Origin: Paralichthys olivaceus
Taxonomy: Eukaryota; Chordata; Actinopteri; Pleuronectiformes; Paralichthyidae
DNA length: 64,000 nucleotides
Assembly: GCF_024713975.1 (NCBI RefSeq)
Contig: NC_091094.1
Location: forward strand, 13,811,001-13,875,000
Direction of reading: 5' to 3'
In this document: positions 11,268 through 22,900 of the stretch, one piece after another
Position numbering within the stretch: the stretch's first letter is position 1
Layout: every line of letters starts with the position of its first letter
Position numbers and translations under genes: made by a program
The notes under the pieces: generated by a model
Seen by the model: only the letters and a program-made list of their open reading frames with translations
What the model was told of the DNA's origin: nothing
Database searches by the model: none

Positions 11268-11654
11268 ACTTCCTGTCCAGCATGAAAAACCATGAGTGTG
11301 ATTAAAAAACAGAGAGGACAATGAAGTATTCTGATTTGTTCTAACCAACATAGGCTCCCATCACATACACCATTCATCCAGTTCAACTCTGCAGGTAAGT
11401 TTCTCTCCAGCAGGTTCCTGCAGTGGTCAGTCAGTCATTAATACTCCTCCAGTCTCTGCAGCTTAGTTTCAGCGGTGCACTCACTTCACATAATGTGACA
11501 CCGCTTCTCTGCCAGGCACAGTCCACATCACTCCTCCTCCTCCTCCTGCTGAACCAGGAAATAAAATCATTCACCCTTTTTTTAATGGAACTTTTAATCA
11601 CAGATGATTACAGGACGATCACTGTTTTTTTCCTGTCGGCCACTGCAGTCCAGA

Positions 11655-11965
11655 TGTTATGATAATAATAATAATACATAATAATAATAATAATACTTTA
11701 GTTCTATAGCACTTATCTAATGTAATGTGTTTTGCAAAATACCTGGGTTTAAAATAACACTGTAACACAAAAACTAAAAGTATTAAAAACATCCAGTTTA
11801 AGATCGGACATTGCAATTATTTTCAATAAAAATGTCTTTTAAACAATGATTTAAAAACAGGTAAAGTGCTGGCAAGTGTAGTCTCCTCAGGCGAGGAGTT
11901 CCAGAGTCTAGGGTCTCTGATGGCAAAAGCCCATTCTCCATCCTAGTTGAATATGAGAGACTTTT
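11655..11965. repeat. Teleost repeat with a TAA-rich start
   Basis: An (ATA)n-like start (ataataataataat) is followed by 'tttagttctatagcacttatc' and, further on, by 'gaggagttccagagtctaggg'. The same block order (TAA/ATC tract, 'tatttatacagcacttttca', 'gcagagcgttgaagagcc') occurs at 51,215-51,690. This is a common interspersed type in fish, often retroposon-derived. The exact family is unassigned. Confidence 0.6.
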
Positions 11966-11989
11966 GTCTGAGTTGGGTTTTGGTTTTTA

Positions 11990-12673
11990 TCTCCAGCCGG
12001 CACCTGAGTGAGGGTCTTCTCTGTGGCCACCCACCGCTCAGGGCCACTATCTGGGGCTCCCACACCGCCAAGTCCAGCCTGGAAGAAGACGTAAAGAAGC
12101 GCATAACACCTGATGCCCCTCCACCAAATACAAGTGATGAGAAGGTGCTGAGAAAGACTGTGGCCTCATGGTCCGTACTGCTGCTTGTCTCATAGTTACC
12201 AGCCTTATTAGCCAGTGTTGGTTGGAAGATCATCGATTACAGTTTTGATAAACTGTAAAACTTTTCACAAACCTGAAGAAGATCATATTGACTGGTTCTG
12301 ATCAGTTTATTAACATTAATTCGAATAACCATTTTTCACAAAATCAATTTCTTTCATGGTGTTTTAATATTCCATTTATAATAATATGACATTAGGCTGT
12401 AGATTGTTGCATGTAATACCCTTTAACTTATTTTTTTTCTTTTTATGTTTTTTCCCCATAGGAAAACAAAAAGTTATTTTACTAACAAAATAAGCACAGT
12501 GACAAGTTTCAATTAATTAATAAAAAAATATAGACCCACAACTCAACACTGCACAAAACTTACTACATTAAAGCTTTATACATAGTAAAAGTTCATATTC
12601 AGTATCTGACGTAACAGTGTAAGAAGCAGTAAAAATCCAGCTTATGTCACACACTTGAATTCAACACAAGCAC

Positions 12674-12709
<36 letters not shown>

Positions 12710-15350
12710 TAATGTTATTGCATTCCTTTGTGTTTGTTCTGTCTGTTTTTATCATCACCTAGCATCAGCTTCTCTTTTGACTGGCTCTGCAATAAGAAAT
12801 TTTAGTTCACACAGACACTGTGGCTCAGGGGCCCCCCTTACGCGGCGGGCCCTCAAGCCTGTGCATGGTAAGCCTGTTCAGTACTCTATGAGATACACAC
12901 TTGTTATTATGAAGCCTTTATTGTTTTGGTGAAAAATCTAATAATACCAGAAATGTCTGACTGTAGCTGGCAAATCTCAAAAACCACAAAGCTTATTGGC
13001 TTCACATTTGGCATGTGCAAAGTCTAATTTGATGAGATTTGGACACATGATACCTTCAATATTAATGAACTTTGAATAATTGGGTGACCAGCACACTAGT
13101 GCAGCAGCAGTTGGGACTCAGCAACATAAGGGACGTTGTTCACAACAACAGCACGTTGACGCCAATAGCAATGGCCACAGTGCTCCAGTTCAGAGTCCTG
13201 CGCTTTAAACAAACAAGTAAAAAGCTCTTTGTGCAGCAGCGGTGGCGCAGCTTTAGGTTTCTGTTGACTGAGTCCTGCAGCTGGTCTTTACTTGCTGCAG
13301 CTCAATTACTGCAGATCACTTTTACAGTTTCAGAGAGAAAAGCTGCAACCAGCATCACCACAGACCAAACAAACAGCCCATTCCAAACAGGCAGGTTCAG
13401 AACAGCCACTATCTTCACTAAGTCAGATAAATTGGTCTAACAGTTCATATACAGCAGATACAGTCAGTCAGCCACACTCTGCTTCACACTGTTTCTACAG
13501 TGGTGTATGAGTTGTGCCCTCCATCAGCATGTGCTCATGACTGTAACTCTCCCTCTGGTACATTGAATGCATTCAGATTGATAATAAGAGAGGCATTAGC
13601 TCCCACTGTAGCCGCCCCGCCTGTATGTGTGTATCCATGTGTTCATGTTCTTAGGTCAATTAATCTGGAAGAGACTGCTGTGCAAGCAGAATGATAAATC
13701 CCCTCTGTGCATGTAGCACAACGTCGTACTCAACTATACCAGCAATTATTTCTTTAATTCTCAAGTGTTAAAAAAATAAATGATTGTGCACAAAGACGGA
13801 GGATGTGCTATTAAAAAGCAATTTTATTAACACCATGTAGATAAACTCTGCTGAGGAGTCCTGCTGATTAACTTCCAGATTAATGTGCTGTGAATCCTCT
13901 GACTCTGCTGCACAAATTAACAGGATTTTCTATCACAACCGCACAGTGATATAATAATATTGACCACACAAGTCAGGAATTGAGCAGTGACCTATTTCCC
14001 TTTAAGTCTGAATGTGTTCATTATGGACGCACGTTTTTTAAGGAGTTTAATGAGCATTTGAGCTGCATTAGTGGTTTTTAGGCTGAACACTGGTGGCAGC
14101 AGAGAAAACCCTCAAACCTTGTGAAAGCAGAGAAAACACATAAAGCACTTACAGGTATTGATTAGAAGGCATTGACTTAAAGGAAAGATTAACAATGATG
14201 GAGGCTTCCTTCCTTCTGTCTCTGTTTTCATCCACTCTCTGGTGCATGTTCAGCCTTGTAGAATCACAAACTTTCCATGTGAGATGGGAACTGGAATGTG
14301 AGGGTGCTGGAGGAAAAGACAGAAAAGGGGTTCTTTAGAGTCCATCCTTTGAGAACCATGAATGTTTACACAAAATGTCATGGTAAATCATCATCTGGAT
14401 ATTTCTGTCCTGTGGTCAGACATGACCGTGCTGCCAGCATGGCTACATGAGTGATGATGCAAGAATCATCATAGATGGTGAGGAGCTGAGGACAAACTCA
14501 TAAAAACTGGGAATGTGAGAAAGAACCACATCATTTTACAACTTTGATCGATAAGTGTTCATCGGTTATGATTGATGTGAACAAATTGTTGTACGCAGCG
14601 AGGGAAGAGACAAATCCCCACCGCAAACAAACATAACATCTTTTTACTCTGGTTTAAATAACCAAAGTTTAAAATGACCTCACTCCCTAGTGTTTTTTTT
14701 TGTATGTGTGTGTGATAAAAGGTTGACACAGAGTAACATCTAATCACCTGCTCCAGAGCTCTGTGGGGATATGAGACTGTTGGAATAAATAAAACTCTTC
14801 AGTGTCAGTCGACAGAGCACTAACCTTCAGCTGCCTCATAAAACACAGCGGAGCCCCCCATGAATGCAGGTTTGGCTGCATGCGAAGGGCTGCAGGCGTC
14901 CCGCCAGTGAGTTACTGTGACGACGAAACTCCCAGAGCATAACTCCAATCCCATTCATCCGTTGGTTGACTGACGTCAGGGTTCTGATTCTAAAACAGTT
15001 AGCTAATGGAGCAGCTGATATCCTGTAATTGACTTTAAAGTCGACAATCAGTCAACAATCATTATGAAGAAAAATGCTGCACTTTTGGGGAAGGATACAG
15101 GAAACAGAGTGAGGGAGGAGAGAGGGAGAACAAGCTCACATCAACCGACGCTAAGTAGAGCTCCCCGGACACAATACCTGGAAAATTAGTTCAGAAAAAA
15201 AAGGGCAGTGAATGCGACCAAAGAGATGTGTGTGAATACAGTAAAATGTTGTGTATCTCTGCCATTTACAATTGTACTTTAAGACACAATAACAACCTAA
15301 TATAAATGTCATCTAGAGATTTTCTGTTTAAACCTTCAGGCTCATAGGTT
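11990..15350. other. Gene-free stretch
   Basis: No supported exons were found. It holds a GA microsatellite at about 12,679-12,706 and a possible repeat fragment at 12,815-13,050 ('ggctcaggggccccc...cggcgggccc'). The 122-residue ORF at 13,072-13,440 has no domain or splice context. AT-rich unique sequence makes up the rest. Confidence 0.45.
12678..12707 (+). repeat. GA dinucleotide microsatellite
   Basis: About 14 uninterrupted GA units are seen directly in the sequence. Confidence 0.9.
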
Positions 15351-15384
15351 TGATAAAATGTTTAGAGCCTCATTATTAATGACT

Positions 15385-15845
15385 CATAAGACGGTTCAGG
15401 AAATATGGTCCTGACATTTTTCGGAGTTTGTCTCTTCTCAAAGGAAGAACGCAGCAGGAGACTGTTTGCATCAGACGTGTTCACAACAACAGGAAAATGT
15501 CCAGAACATTCAGGCGAGGGGTGACGTCTGGGTAGAACACGCAAGAGGCGGGACATGACGTATGTGTGCCGCTGCTAAGATAACTCGTGCTTTTTTATGA
15601 CGTATCAACATCGGCATGTTCCCTCATCAACAAAAACTCCCATGACATCCTCGTCAGCAACTTCTACATGTATGGCTCCACTTTTCACACCGAGATATTC
15701 TTTTAGTTTTTCAGTTTTGAGTCCATCGCCTGTTAGGAACATCTTCAACACGCCTGCTCGTTCACTGCGAAAGTTCAGGAAAATGTTGACTGGGACGTTT
15801 GTGTTCTCACAAACAGGTGCTCTGGATAATTTCAGTTAAGTGCAC
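15385..15845. repeat. Non-autonomous repeat with a 'cttctacatgtatggctcc' core
   Basis: A block of about 450 bp shares the core 'cttctacatg(t/a)(a/g)tggctccac' with the region at 29,800-29,840. It also carries 'cggagtttgtctcttctcaaagga' and 'cattcaggcgaggggtgacg'. I recognise this as a dispersed teleost repeat without coding capacity. Class and ends are uncertain. Confidence 0.5.
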
Positions 15846-15924
15846 TTCTGAAAACAGCTTCACTGTCAAGTCTTTAAACAGTGTTGCTTGACTGCTCTTA
15901 CAGCTGTGGTATGACCCTGTGAAA

Positions 15925-16060
15925 TGACACAAATGAAGACAACAGCGTTTTTCTGTGAGCATACCTGTGGTTGATTTATAATTTTTTTTTAAATCACAGC
16001 GTGTTCCTGCACGTTCACGTGTTGCTGGTCTTTGATTTAACCTTATTAAGAAATGTAAAT
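15925..16060 (+). repeat. Direct repeat family, copy A (partial)
   Basis: It shares 'gagcatacctgtggttgat' and 'gtgttcctgcacgttcacgtgttgctggtc' with copies B and C. It carries a T-rich insertion in the middle and ends at 'gatttaacctta', so it lacks the right half of the unit. Confidence 0.7.
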
Positions 16061-16459
16061 GATACTTTGTATTACTGTATCGTTTATTCTGTATAACATA
16101 ACTTAGATGCTGATATGTGTGTAAAAGGTAAACAAAGGTCAGTCAGGCTCTGGAAAATGATTGATTCATATTAAAACAGTATTCAGTAAAGTTATTAGTC
16201 TCAACTATTGGTTGAGGTTTGGAAGTCTGCCTGTGTTTACAATTCATTATTTGTAATTACAGGTGTTTGTTCAGTAAACTGTGTCTCCAATTCTCTAGTC
16301 TACAAATTTGTTTTAATTCTCAGTCTCTCATTTTCTGTGTGTTTGATTTATAGGTATGAGTGTGTGAGTCTGCTAGGTATGAGTCTGTTAGAATAAGGAC
16401 CACATTTTCCTAGCTCATCCCTGTACACAAACACAATCACACACAAAGAGATTCCTGAA

Positions 16460-16716
16460 GGAGATAAACACTGACGACAGTGAAGACAAAATAATTTTTC
16501 TGGGAGCATACCTGTGGTTGATAGAATCAATTTGTTTCAGACCGTGTTCCTGCACGTTGACCTGTTGCTGGTCTTTGATCTAACCTGATTGTTTTTGCTA
16601 GTGGGACACACACACCACAGCCACACACACTTTTTATGTTTCAGTTTAATCACTGCACCTTCTTACTAAACTGTGCCACCACCCAGCTGCCATCATATGG
16701 ATGAGAGAGGATCTGA
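16460..16716 (+). repeat. Direct repeat family, copy B
   Basis: This unit of about 255 bp starts 'ataaacactgacgacagtg' and runs through 'gggagcatacctgtggttgat', 'ctagtgggacacacacacc' and 'gctgccatcatatggatgag' to 'gaggatctgagctgat'. Copy C at 18,610 has every one of these blocks in the same order with few changes. Confidence 0.85.
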
Positions 16717-17740
16717 GCTGATAAATATTTTCTAATAATTAATTAACTAACTAATAAATTTGTTTTTTTTTAATAAGAAAATGAATACAAGCTATGCTAA
16801 AGATGAGTTTTAGTATTGACTCTATTTGGTCAATAGTCAGAAACAGTCGGTGAAACACAAAATAAATCTATTGATCATTTTAAATCAGACAAAACTGTTG
16901 CATCATTTTCTTTCCAGGCATCACAAGGTTTTTATTCTCATCTGACTCCCAGAGAAAAGAGAGATTCATGTGCTTTCAGTTCCATTAACTGATTTAATGA
17001 TGGACCGACTGTTTGCTGGGATTAACTGTCAGTGCTTTTCCATTAAAATCTCCAGACCACTGAGTGGGAAAATTATCAGCTACCTGCAGGTTTAGCTCAA
17101 CATCACAGATATTTCTTACTGCAGTTTTAAGCGTTTGAAAAAAATATCAAACTGTATGTTGGTACCCTGCACACATACGGCACAATTCCTCATGGATTCC
17201 TGGCAGGCTACAGTGAACTACCACTTACACGACCATAAAAACAGCAGTGAGGTCAATACTGTGGTCACGCATCACATTTCACACACAGATTTGTCTTTGT
17301 TTGGATCACTGAGCAGCAAATGAAGGGGAAGTAACATGAAGAATTGCTGGGACAGATCAATCAATCAAAGTATTTCAGACCAGTGATGGATCAGTCAAAC
17401 TAATTTCAGCTAATCACTCAGTGTGTTTGTTTATTTATCTGTCCACTCTTCTGTATTTCAGTATCCGTGTGTATTTTCAATAAGTGTATTGTATTTTCTT
17501 GGTCATTATTTTAGCCACACAATCATCTGAGTTTTAATCCCATGTGGACCAATGTACCTTGAATAAATATTTGTTTTATTTCAACAAGTTTCCTCACAAA
17601 ATTTCTGCCATGTTTCACTTATTCTTTAGTATTTATTGATACTATTGATTATGTGTGTGGGGGGTGAGTGTAATGGTACTTTATAACGTGTAGAGTCACA
17701 ACAATCCTCATAGTACATCTACCTGTGTTATCCCTGTAAG

Positions 17741-17756
17741 CACGCACACACACACA

Positions 17757-17788
<32 letters not shown>
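17741..17788 (+). repeat. CA dinucleotide microsatellite
   Basis: A nearly pure CA tract with an internal 'aaa' interruption is seen directly. It causes poly-Thr/His or Cys/Val ORF artefacts in the surrounding frames. Confidence 0.95.
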
Positions 17789-17791
<3 letters not shown>

Positions 17792-18124
17792 ATAAAGGGC
17801 AGGAGGAGGGGGAGAGATGCTCAGCAGTACATGTGTATTTCTGTTCTGTCTTTTCTCTTGCCTGAGGCAGAGACACAGGAAGCAGTGAGCAGAGCTACCG
17901 TTTAGACGGATTACTCTGTAGAAATCTTTGCCTCCAACTCCAGAATCTATCACCTTGCATGTTGTGTATGTCACCTGTTATATTTTCACAGATGTTTGAA
18001 GGATGAAAATTATACTGAGGGACAAAAACTGCATTTTCTTGTTCAGGCTTTTCATTTATTTAACAATGATTTTTTAAAACTCAGATGAGTGACTCTTCAT
18101 GATTGTGTTTGTGTAAGTGTATCT

Positions 18125-18240
18125 TTTGAGGGTCCAGGGGGGAGCTGGAGTTAATCCAAGCTGACAATGGGCAAGAGGTGGTGTACATCCTGGACAGATC
18201 ACCAACATATCACAGGGCCAACACACAGAAACAAATAATA
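18125..18240 (-). repeat. Minus-strand fragment of the 26-kb teleost repeat
   Basis: On the minus strand it reads 'gttggccctgtgatatgttgg' and 'gatctgtccaggatgtac', matching the blocks 'gtcagccttgttatagacgg' and 'cctgtccagattgtacac' of the repeat at 25,985-26,280. Confidence 0.65.
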
Positions 18241-18607
18241 ACACAATAGTGTCAGATCTGTGGTCAGCCTGTATGAGAACCGTAATGAACTGGCCCTCCC
18301 TCCGGACTGTTGTCCTGTTGTCTGCCTGTCACATTCATTTACGTTATTCTGTTCCACCATCATCGTGTCTATGAGGAGCACTTGACTACAGCACTCATCA
18401 TTCTGCAGCTCTCTTCATACTCAACCCTGAACACGTCCCACGCTCCTTCACAGAACGCAGAGCACCCTCCAACCAATCACGGCAAATGTTACACCTGAGC
18501 GACAGCGTTTTCTGATCAGCTGTGATTAACCAGGTGATGCCTGAGAGTGGGAGGATGGAGTTGAACCGTTGACCAGCGCCATTACACGTGGAACCAGACA
18601 AAATGTC

Positions 18608-18860
18608 AAAATAAACACTGACAAGAGTGCAGACAAAACAATTTTTCTGGGAGCATACCTGTGGTTGATATAATCAGACCGTGTTCCTGCATGTTCACAT
18701 GTTGCTGGTCTTTGATTTAACCTGATTATTTTTGCTAGTGGAACACACACACCACAGCCACACACACTTTTTATGTTTTAATTTAATCACTGCACCTTCT
18801 TACTAAACTGTGTCACCACCCAGCTGCCATCATATGGATGAGAGAGGATCTGAGCCGATC
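18608..18860 (+). repeat. Direct repeat family, copy C
   Basis: It is near-identical to copy B from 'ataaacactgacaagagtg' to 'gaggatctgagccgat', in the same orientation and about 2.15 kb further on. Differences are mainly single bases and one short deletion after 'ggttgatataatc'. Confidence 0.85.
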
Positions 18861-19199
18861 AACAAGTTTACCCTAAGTTGTCATCATGTGTTCACAGCAG
18901 GTCAGGAACCCTCCATGTTAGTGGATGGGACATTGGCCAAACTACAGTCAAAATAAGATAGACATCTAATTTTTCTCAAAGATGGTATCTGTAATTTTAG
19001 TTAGTTCTTTTCACAGTGGCATTTGTTCATGTGCTAACTTTTCCAACAGATGTACCTGATGATGTAAAAAAACATCGGTGAAAAATCACATTTGACAGCT
19101 GGGATACTTTGGCTTCATTTCTGCATACTGAGTGGAGGGGGGGGGGCACATTTTCCATCTTTGTTTACAGTTTGTTGTCGGGAATCGGTGTGGCCAAAA

Positions 19200-19445
19200 T
19201 CAAAGTCTAATTCATAGATCAAATGAGTGGACAGATTAACATCTTGATGATGGAGCTATAAAAAGTCAAATGGTCACACTTCATGCTTCATGTTTGGACC
19301 AAACCTCATGGTAATCTATCCAAAAGTTGTCCAAACTGGGGGATCAGGGGCTCATGAAAATCCTCAAGGTTCATCCTCAGTGGACCACAGTTTTCTGTTC
19401 AAAATGTGATTCTCCTGTTTAACAGTCCTTTCCATTCCCAGAGCC
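19200..19445 (+). repeat. Teleost repeat, 'accaaacctcatggtaatctatcc' type
   Basis: The blocks 'ggaccaaacctcatggtaatctatccaaa', 'ccaaactggggga' and 'cattcccagagccac' correspond to a dispersed fish repeat that I recognise. A related minus-strand stretch appears near 25,590-25,640 ('gactgaaatatctgaaaaaccatttagtgg'). Confidence 0.5.
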
Positions 19446-19894
19446 ACATCACTAATGTGGTAAAATAAATAATATAATAAAATAAATACTATCTTTTTGC
19501 TTGTTTTACACTTGATTCCATTTATGTTTGTAGTTGTTCAATGTAAGAAAATGAAAGAAGAATGATAAAGCGGTTCACATTTAGACATTTTTACAATGTG
19601 TTTATCACGGTCTATGAGAACTGCTGACCACACTGTGGCAATTCGGTTTTTACTTTAAAAACAACAGTGATAAAAAGAAACCCCATAGACGGCCCATAAA
19701 AAGAAATATACAACATAAGGAAAAAAAAAATATTTTTACGTATTTTACATCACTGTATTTTCTCTTCCTGTAAAACTGTTTCAACTGTTTGATGACTCAT
19801 CCTGCAGTCAGAGGCGTCTCATGGTACACTATCTTGAATTTCTTGTTACTATAAATTCAGCTATTTACCGACCGGCACACAGGGACGTGTGCTG

Positions 19895-19985
19895 TCTGAT
19901 TCATTGGTTAAGTCTGCAGGCGTAGGCGACAGTGGTGGCAAGACCTATAAGTCCTCGACAGCAGACAGCATCCTGTCGTTGAGAC
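19895..19985 (+). promoter_or_regulatory. Orphan promoter-like CCAAT/TATA arrangement
   Basis: On the plus strand an inverted CCAAT box (ATTGG, 19,903-19,907) lies about 40 bp before a TATA-like element (ctataag, 19,945-19,951). A transcription start would be expected near 19,975-19,980. No coding exon was recognised downstream, so it may serve a non-coding RNA or be coincidence. Confidence 0.25.
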
Positions 19986-19989
19986 TTGA

Positions 19990-22900
19990 GCTGCAAGTTA
20001 CTGTCCACTCTGCCGTGGGAAAGTAGCACGCATACATTCAGTGCTACTGACTACAGTAAACACAGATCAATATCAACTCTCTCTATAGCTTTGTGTTTTT
20101 AACAGAAACACATAAGTGCACACAGTCACTTATCACTTTGACATATGTTTCTCATGGACTTTAAACAGTGTAACCTCATATAATGTAAATCAAGTATAAT
20201 TAAAGCCCTAAATCCTGATGCCTTCTTGTCCTTTAATCTATAATTAATGTGAATAACGATTTTACAATTACACAAGTGATGAGTAAAATTTGTTTTCTAC
20301 CATTCAATGCTTTTTTTACTCTCTCAAAATTTTCATATAAATTACAATCTACATTAACCTTTTCTTTTAACCTCATTTAAGTCTGTACTGTAATCTATTA
20401 TTCACCATCAGTCTTCAGAGGAGGAGAGTGAAGGGATCCCTGAGGAACGTAATCGAACAGCAGCAGCTCTGTTCCTCTGTCAGTGCAGGAATGTGCAGGC
20501 ATGTCTCAATGTGAAGCTACGCAAAGACACCAGGGCCTCCGAGCCCTGAGATTATCATTCGCTGTCAATCACAGCCTGTCCTGAGAATTTAAATGGAAAA
20601 CTGTCACTTATACACAACAAGGAGGTGTCTGTGTATCCAGCGATGACACATGATGCAGGAGCACCAGAGAGCCTCTTATCAGTTTGAAATAAAAATCTGA
20701 AATGCATGTTTTAGATGTTTAATCATAGGTGTGTTTTGGTTGTAACATACAATAAACATATCGGAGTGCCATCTCCCATCCCACTTAAACACCAGGTGCA
20801 CTGGTAACACATAGGTAACATAAGGGAGGATTTCACTTCTCTGCAGAGGAGACTGTTTCACTTTGTGTGTGATCATCAGACCATCAAGCACAGTGTGCGT
20901 TCAATGGGCACCTGATGATGTTGATGCATATCACTGTCTTGATTATGCTTCCCTATCATGAAAGTGAACACTGAGACTCTGACGTCAGACCAGGTTTTTG
21001 TTGGTCAAATATATATATATATGTATAAATGTTTTTTGTGCTTGTTCTGTTTGAGGTAGACACTGGAGGGGGAAATGGCTGTTGCATCTCTCTGAATCAA
21101 GCACTTGGCACTGACGTAAAATAAGGCTCTAAGAATTGGACTGAATAAGTTATTTCAGACTCGGTGACACAGTGACAGCTACTTTAGCTCCAGGTTTAAT
21201 TTACTTAGGATTTAAGATTACATCCTGATTTGACAAACCAATCGTTAAATTGATCCTATGATCTGATCTCCTGTGGCAATCTGACACTGCACAGCGGTTC
21301 TTGGGATAGGTGATGGGATTATGGTTACACCAGAATCTCCTCTTCACCGCTGTCATCAGATTCTTTATGTGGGTCTATAACTAAATCAAAGAACTCCAGG
21401 AAAAGTCCAAGGCAGCAGGAATTACATTTCACTTCTCCTCAGCCCTTTCAGTCCAGAACAAATCTATCCATCCATCCATACTTCCTTCCATCTACTGGTG
21501 ATTAACTAAGGAGACATTTTCACCGGGGTTAGAACAGCATGGAGTAGAGAATAATCCAGATGAGCTGTACATTCAGTCCTGCAGAGATACATCCAGGTTT
21601 GACTATTTGTGACCAAACAGCACAAAGATTATTTTCTGTCTCTGTGTTATGTGTTTTATGACCTGAGTGACCCTGTGAGGTGAAATCCTGACTGATCCAG
21701 GTCCCCTGCAGAGGAGGGAGTGAGTGTTTGTGAAAAGCCTTTGTCAACTCCTCTTTTCATCCTACATCCATGGGGTAGAAGCTGTGATGTGACAAGAGCG
21801 AAAACGGAAAATGGATTTAGATTTCCTGAAAATAGGAACGAAGAGGGAGGACACAGCCAGCACTCAGGCAAAGACGTGAACTGAAAGGAGTGTAATGACA
21901 AAAAAGCTGGAGGAGAGATAATGTGTAATAGTGGGAGCTATCTTCTTCTCCCAGGTGGAGTGTGGCTGACAAAGGGGCAGAGACGACTGTGCACACTGGT
22001 TCATTGGGAAAAATCCGAGGGAGCAGCACATTAGTTGTCTTAGACGTGGTGGAACATTCAAAAATCAAAAAAACAAAAGCAAGAGAACCTGCAGACATTT
22101 AAACAAAACTTAAAGTCAGGGTGGGCTGGAAAAGGTCTTTCAATGCCCTCATCAGAGGACAAGACTGTTTAAAGATGTTCTGAAGAACCACACTCGAAGC
22201 TGTTATGAAAAGGGAGCCACGATTTAAATATAGGAATCAAACAGTTTCACCTCAGGCATTCATTGGGTTTCATACTTTATATTCCAAACCCTGGTTTTAT
22301 TTGCTAAATAACAGAACTAAACTCAACATATGGCTCTAGATGACAATATACATGCTGATCAGAATGAATGTTAAAAGGTACACAGTCTTTATTTTGTATT
22401 TTGGCAGTCGAGATGCTGATGCTGCACCTTTTCCAGTTTCTGGTGTTCAGCCACCACTGAAAAATCAAAAGAGGTACTGAGTTAAAATATATACTGTAAT
22501 ATAATTGTTATCACCACTAGTCTCCATGCCGATTTCTTCTTTTGTGTGTTGTTTCTCACTTCTAATGCGTTGGTTACTTCTGCATTGGTTTCCGACACCC
22601 AGCAGGGTTTTTTCGTGACAACGAACATGACTTGCTGGATGAGTCAATGGCTTTTTTAAAACATTTCTTCCTCAAGTAAGAGTATGAGGAACAGAACTGC
22701 AGCATTTCGAGGACAGGGAGGTACTGAAGAAGGAATTATATAGTAAATGGTATGGGATGGTGCAGGACTGAAAGCGAGAGCTTTCTTGCAATAATAGTCT
22801 GATGTAAATGGCTCACAGGACAAATTCGTTTTCACAAGAGAAAAAGACAGAGAGAGAGGGAACAGAAAAGAAAAATTCAAAAATGGTGACGGCTTATCAC

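Noticed and set aside
11947..12195. 82-residue ORF after the 11.7-kb repeat
   Set aside because: It starts within the edge of the repeat and shows no recognisable domain or exon borders.
16460..18860. Direct repeats considered as a CRISPR-like or LTR pair
   Set aside because: Only two full copies 2.15 kb apart, with no spacer regularity, no coding DNA between them and no TG...CA ends or primer-binding site, so neither a CRISPR array nor LTRs fit.
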